From Acetivibrio sp964466645 (GTDB lineage: Bacteria > Bacillota > Clostridia > Acetivibrionales > Acetivibrionaceae): a DNA stretch of 7,304 bases. The stretch spans positions 1-7,304 of the forward strand of contig CAYXPB010000263.1 in the NCBI GenBank assembly GCA_964466645.1. The letters are read 5' to 3'. Shown in pieces: positions 5,210 through 7,304 of this stretch. A model generated the notes under the pieces. It did not search any database, was not told the DNA's origin, and saw nothing but the letters and a program-made list of their open reading frames with translations. Within the stretch, counting starts at the first letter, position 1, and each line of letters opens with the position of its first letter. The translations under genes were made by a program, and so were the position numbers.

Positions 5210-6568
5210 GTGATAAGTCCTTTTGAAATAATTGAAACAATAAAGATGATTCAGGAAGAAAATCTCGATATTAGAACCATTACTATGGGCATTTCATTAA
5301 TGGACTGTATTAGTGATAATGGAGATGTTGCGAGAAGGAAAATATATGATAAAATAACACGTCTTGCAGCTAACCTTGTAAAGGTTGGAGAGGATATAGA
5401 GAAGGAGTACGGAATTCCTATTATAAATAAAAGGATTTCAGTTACTCCCATTTCGTTGATTGCTGAAAGTTCTTGTGAGGATGATTATGTGAGATTTGCC
5501 CAGATTATGGACAAAGCTGCCGATGAAGTAGGAGTGAATTTTATCGGAGGATTTTCGGCTTTGGTCCACAAGGGATACACTAATGGGGACGCAAAGCTGA
5601 TACAATCCATACCGGAAGCGTTGAGCATAACAAAAAAGGTATGTTCTTCAGTAAATCTTGCAACAACAAAGTCAGGAATAAACATGGACGCTGTAAAGGA
5701 AATGGGGAAGATAATCAAAAAGTCTGCGGAGCTTACGGCTGATAGCGGTGGATTGGGCTGTGCAAAACTGGTTGTCTTTGCAAATGCGCCAGAGGATAAT
5801 CCCTTTATGGCAGGTGCATTTCATGGAATAGGTGAACCGGAATGTGTTATAAGTGTAGGTGTAAGCGGGCCGGGAACTGTAAAATGTGCCCTTGCAAAAG
5901 TTAAGGGTGCGGATTTTGAAACGGTTTCCGAAACAATCAAAAAAACAGCTTTTAAAATTACTAGAATAGGGCAGTTGGTGGCAAGGGAAGCGTCAAAACG
6001 TTTAGGAGTATCCTTTGGAATTGTCGATTTATCACTGGCACCAACTCCGGCGGTAGGAGATAGTGTGGCCTATATACTAGAAGAGATGGGACTTGAAAAA
6101 TGCGGAACCCATGGAACCACTGCTGCATTGGCTTTATTGAATGATGCTGTTAAAAAGGGTGGTGTTATGGCATCGTCTTTTGTAGGGGGCTTAAGCGGAG
6201 CGTTTATTCCTGTCAGTGAAGATGCAGGTATGATTAGTGCTGTTGTTGATGGCGCTCTTTCTATCGAAAAACTCGAAGCAATGACTTGTGTATGTTCCGT
6301 AGGACTTGATATGGTTGTAGTTCCTGGAGATACCAGCGCAGAAACTATTTCAGCAATTATTGCCGATGAAGCTGCAATTGGAGTTGTAAACAATAAGACA
6401 ACGGCTGTTAGGATCATTCCAGCTCCAGGCAAAAAAGTAGGTGATATGGTTGAATTTGGAGGACTTTTAGGCTCCGGACCCGTTATGAAAATAAATCAAT
6501 TCAGCAGCAAAGAGTTTGTTAATAGAGGCGGACGTATTCCAGCACCTCTACACAGTCTTAGAAATTAG
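5210..6568 (+). CDS. UPF0210 / DUF711 PFL-like family protein
   Basis: 452 aa, GTG start at 5210 behind an excellent SD, AAGGAGGTGA (5197-5206), 12 bases after the ACT gene; stop TAG 6566-6568. Family landmarks include GGFSALVHKG (113-122), FANAPEDNPFMAGAFHG (190-206), VGVSGPG (216-222), LAPTPAVGDSVAYILEEMG (276-294), GTHGTTAALALLNDAVKKGG (299-318), GLSGAFIPVSEDAGM (327-341) and the C-terminal RGGRIPAPLHS (439-449). Length is typical of the family. Structures of relatives show a fold like pyruvate formate-lyase and ribonucleotide reductase, hence the 'PFL family' name. No standard glycyl-radical motif (RVxGY-like) is seen near the C-terminus, so glycyl radical chemistry should not be assumed. 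The reaction is unknown. The operon with an ACT protein suggests control by a small metabolite, perhaps an amino acid. Cytoplasmic; no membrane segment. Confidence 0.93.
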   Translation: MISPFEIIETIKMIQEENLDIRTITMGISLMDCISDNGDVARRKIYDKITRLAANLVKVGEDIEKEYGIPIINKRISVTPISLIAESSCEDDYVRFAQIMDKAADEVGVNFIGGFSALVHKGYTNGDAKLIQSIPEALSITKKVCSSVNLATTKSGINMDAVKEMGKIIKKSAELTADSGGLGCAKLVVFANAPEDNPFMAGAFHGIGEPECVISVGVSGPGTVKCALAKVKGADFETVSETIKKTAFKITRIGQLVAREASKRLGVSFGIVDLSLAPTPAVGDSVAYILEEMGLEKCGTHGTTAALALLNDAVKKGGVMASSFVGGLSGAFIPVSEDAGMISAVVDGALSIEKLEAMTCVCSVGLDMVVVPGDTSAETISAIIADEAAIGVVNNKTTAVRIIPAPGKKVGDMVEFGGLLGSGPVMKINQFSSKEFVNRGGRIPAPLHSLRN

Positions 6569-6598
6569 AACAAAAGATTCTTAGTAAATAGATGAAGA

Positions 6599-6656
6599 AA
6601 TAATAGGATGAAATTTTTAAAATATCACATGGGGCATTTTTTGCCCCCCTATTATT
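6599..6656 (+). terminator. Composite hairpin after the ACT/UPF0210 operon, probable terminator or 3' structure
   Basis: An inner perfect hairpin GGGGCA (6631-6636) - TTTTT - TGCCCC (6642-6647) is followed without a gap by CCTATTATT (6648-6656). This is the exact complement of AATAATAGG (6599-6607). The two stems would stack coaxially, leaving a 23-base one-sided bulge (6608-6630). The U-tract after the inner hairpin is interrupted (CCTATTATTA), so termination may be inefficient; the structure may instead protect the mRNA 3' end. Confidence 0.55.
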
Positions 6657-6676
6657 ATAAGACTTAATGTCTTATA
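6656..6676. repeat. Perfect 8-bp hairpin next to the composite terminator
   Basis: TATAAGAC (6656-6663) - TTAAT - GTCTTATA (6669-6676). It shares one base with the outer stem of the preceding structure, giving three stems in 78 bases. It has no T-tract on either side, so it is not a canonical terminator. Whether it is an operator dyad or part of a structured RNA cannot be told from one sequence. Confidence 0.5.
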
Positions 6677-7072
6677 AAGGAATTAACTTTAGGAAGTATC
6701 TAGTTCAAAGGGCAAAGGAAGTCTACTTTTGCACTATGAAAGTATTGAAATTAGTAATGTAAAAAGCAATTCTGTTAAATATTTCAACAAAAAAGCAACT
6801 ACTCTTTCAAAGATTTTTATTAATCAATTTAAATAGGTATAATCTTTTAGATTTATTTTACCGAATATTTATTATGAGGTGATTTAAAAAAACTTTATAT
6901 TTGCCATATCTTAGAATTTGATGGCATTGTATTTTCTGTATGAAAAGGATAAGTTGAATTTGCCTTAATATCTTTATAGAAGTATTCTTTCAAAAATTTT
7001 TACATTGTATGAAAAGTGAATAACAATGAGATAAGGAGAAACAAAAGTATAAAAATGGGAGAAGGTGCATAA

Positions 7073-7264
7073 ATGACACACGAAACAAAAAAAACTAAGA
7101 TAAAGACTGAAAATCGTAGCAGAACTATAATTATCACTTTGGCGGTTTCTTTAATAGTTATTCTGTTAATTCTACTGACATCGGAATTTTGGATAACTAA
7201 TACTGAAACATACAGAAAAGTCCAAAGTATTTTATGTATATTGGCTTTAACAAGAAGCTGCTGA
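7073..7264 (+). CDS. Small single-pass membrane protein, or frameshifted 5' end of a longer gene
   Basis: 63 aa as read, ATG 7073 with AAGGTG (7062-7067) 5 bases upstream; an in-frame TAA at 7070-7072 rules out a longer N-terminus. The protein has a charged Lys/Arg/Thr-rich start (MTHETKKTKIKTENRSR), one strong membrane helix (about residues 18-41) and a short tail, ending at TGA 7262-7264. The basic residues before the helix predict an N-in topology with a short outer tail. I do not recognise a family. One base out of frame, codons from 7251 to the window end are open and read QEAAEKSSKFRVKSFGLA, which looks like a natural continuation of ...QSILCILALT. The real gene may therefore be longer and interrupted by a one-base shift near 7250, then cut by the window edge. 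As an intact 63-aa protein it would be a hypothetical small membrane protein. Confidence 0.55.
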   Translation: MTHETKKTKIKTENRSRTIIITLAVSLIVILLILLTSEFWITNTETYRKVQSILCILALTRSC

Positions 7265-7304
7265 AAAATCAAGCAAATTTCGTGTGAAAAGTTTTGGTTT
7301 AGCT

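Larger units (their letters stand above)
6569..7072. other. 504-base intergenic region without a gene
   Basis: The left end holds the hairpins at 6599-6676. The rest is AT-rich without a credible ORF. A perfect -10 TATAAT lies at 6838-6843, but the best -35 (TTTATT 6816-6821, spacer 16) is poor, and an SD-like GAGGTGAT at 6876-6883 leads only to stops, so any gene here is lost. GGTGATTTAAAAAAA at 6878-6892 resembles the motif cluster at 2603-2776. Two diverged repeats (TTTGCC...TATCTT...TGTATGAAAAG at 6900-6947 and 6959-7016) lie just before the last ORF. TTTACA (6999-7004) / AACAAT (7022-7027), spacer 17, is a weak candidate promoter for that ORF. Confidence 0.6.

Noticed and set aside
6902..6926. 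Inverted repeat TGCCAT/ATGGCA in the intergenic region
   Set aside because: Only 6 bp with a 13-base loop; expected by chance in a region of this size.
7055..7072. Five-codon ORF (MGEGA) ending directly before ATG 7073
   Set aside because: The nearest GGAG is about 16 bases upstream, too far, and its sequence is mainly the SD of the next ORF; probably chance.
7000..7272. Minus-strand ORF of 90 codons rich in hydrophobic residues
   Set aside because: Hydrophobicity arises from AT-rich antisense of the plus-strand membrane ORF, which has the better start site and SD.

Overview
The window looks like a chromosomal segment of a low-GC, anaerobic, cellulosome-forming member of the Clostridia (Acetivibrio / Ruminiclostridium / Hungateiclostridium type). 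The evidence is AT-rich DNA, strong Gram-positive Shine-Dalgarno sites, GTG starts, TATAAT promoters, and the C-terminal dockerin of a secreted cellulosomal protein at the left edge. The paired Ser-Leu / Ser-Ile recognition residues of that dockerin recall Acetivibrio cellulolyticus more than C. thermocellum, but this is from memory and the species call is tentative.

Layout. 1-302 (+): 3' end of a dockerin-bearing gene, a TPTA-repeat linker followed by a two-repeat dockerin. 303-376: short convergent gap with a probable bidirectional terminator. 377-2418 (-): a two-gene operon encoding a DNA-repair-type radical SAM protein with a helix-hairpin-helix (1117-2418), then a DUF4130-family partner (377-1117) whose GTG start overlaps the upstream TAG stop by one base. 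Its promoter (2488-2516) is overlapped by a near-perfect Gram-positive LexA/SOS box (2514-2527), so this poorly characterised pair appears to be part of the SOS response. 2419-2925: a divergent intergenic region with a cluster of related short repeats and inverted repeats. 2926-4749 (+): a membrane-anchored PAS-GGDEF-EAL cyclic-di-GMP protein with both catalytic sites intact, closed by a strong intrinsic terminator (4762-4800). 4859-6568 (+): promoter, a small ACT-domain protein (4928-5197) and a UPF0210/DUF711 PFL-like protein (5210-6568), a conserved pair of unknown physiological role. 6569-7072: about 500 bases without a gene, starting with stacked hairpins and continuing with diverged short repeats and a TATAAT-type -10. 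7073-7264 (+): a small single-pass membrane ORF at the right edge that may be the frameshifted front of a longer gene running out of the window.

The genes belong to separate functions: plant-polysaccharide degradation, DNA damage response, second-messenger signalling, and a putative ligand-sensing ACT/UPF0210 unit. The most interesting part is the LexA-controlled radical SAM + DUF4130 operon. It combines a DNA-binding HhH radical SAM enzyme, a partner related to the extra domain fused to some UdgX-type uracil-DNA glycosylases, and an SOS promoter. Together these point to an incompletely understood DNA repair or modification system.
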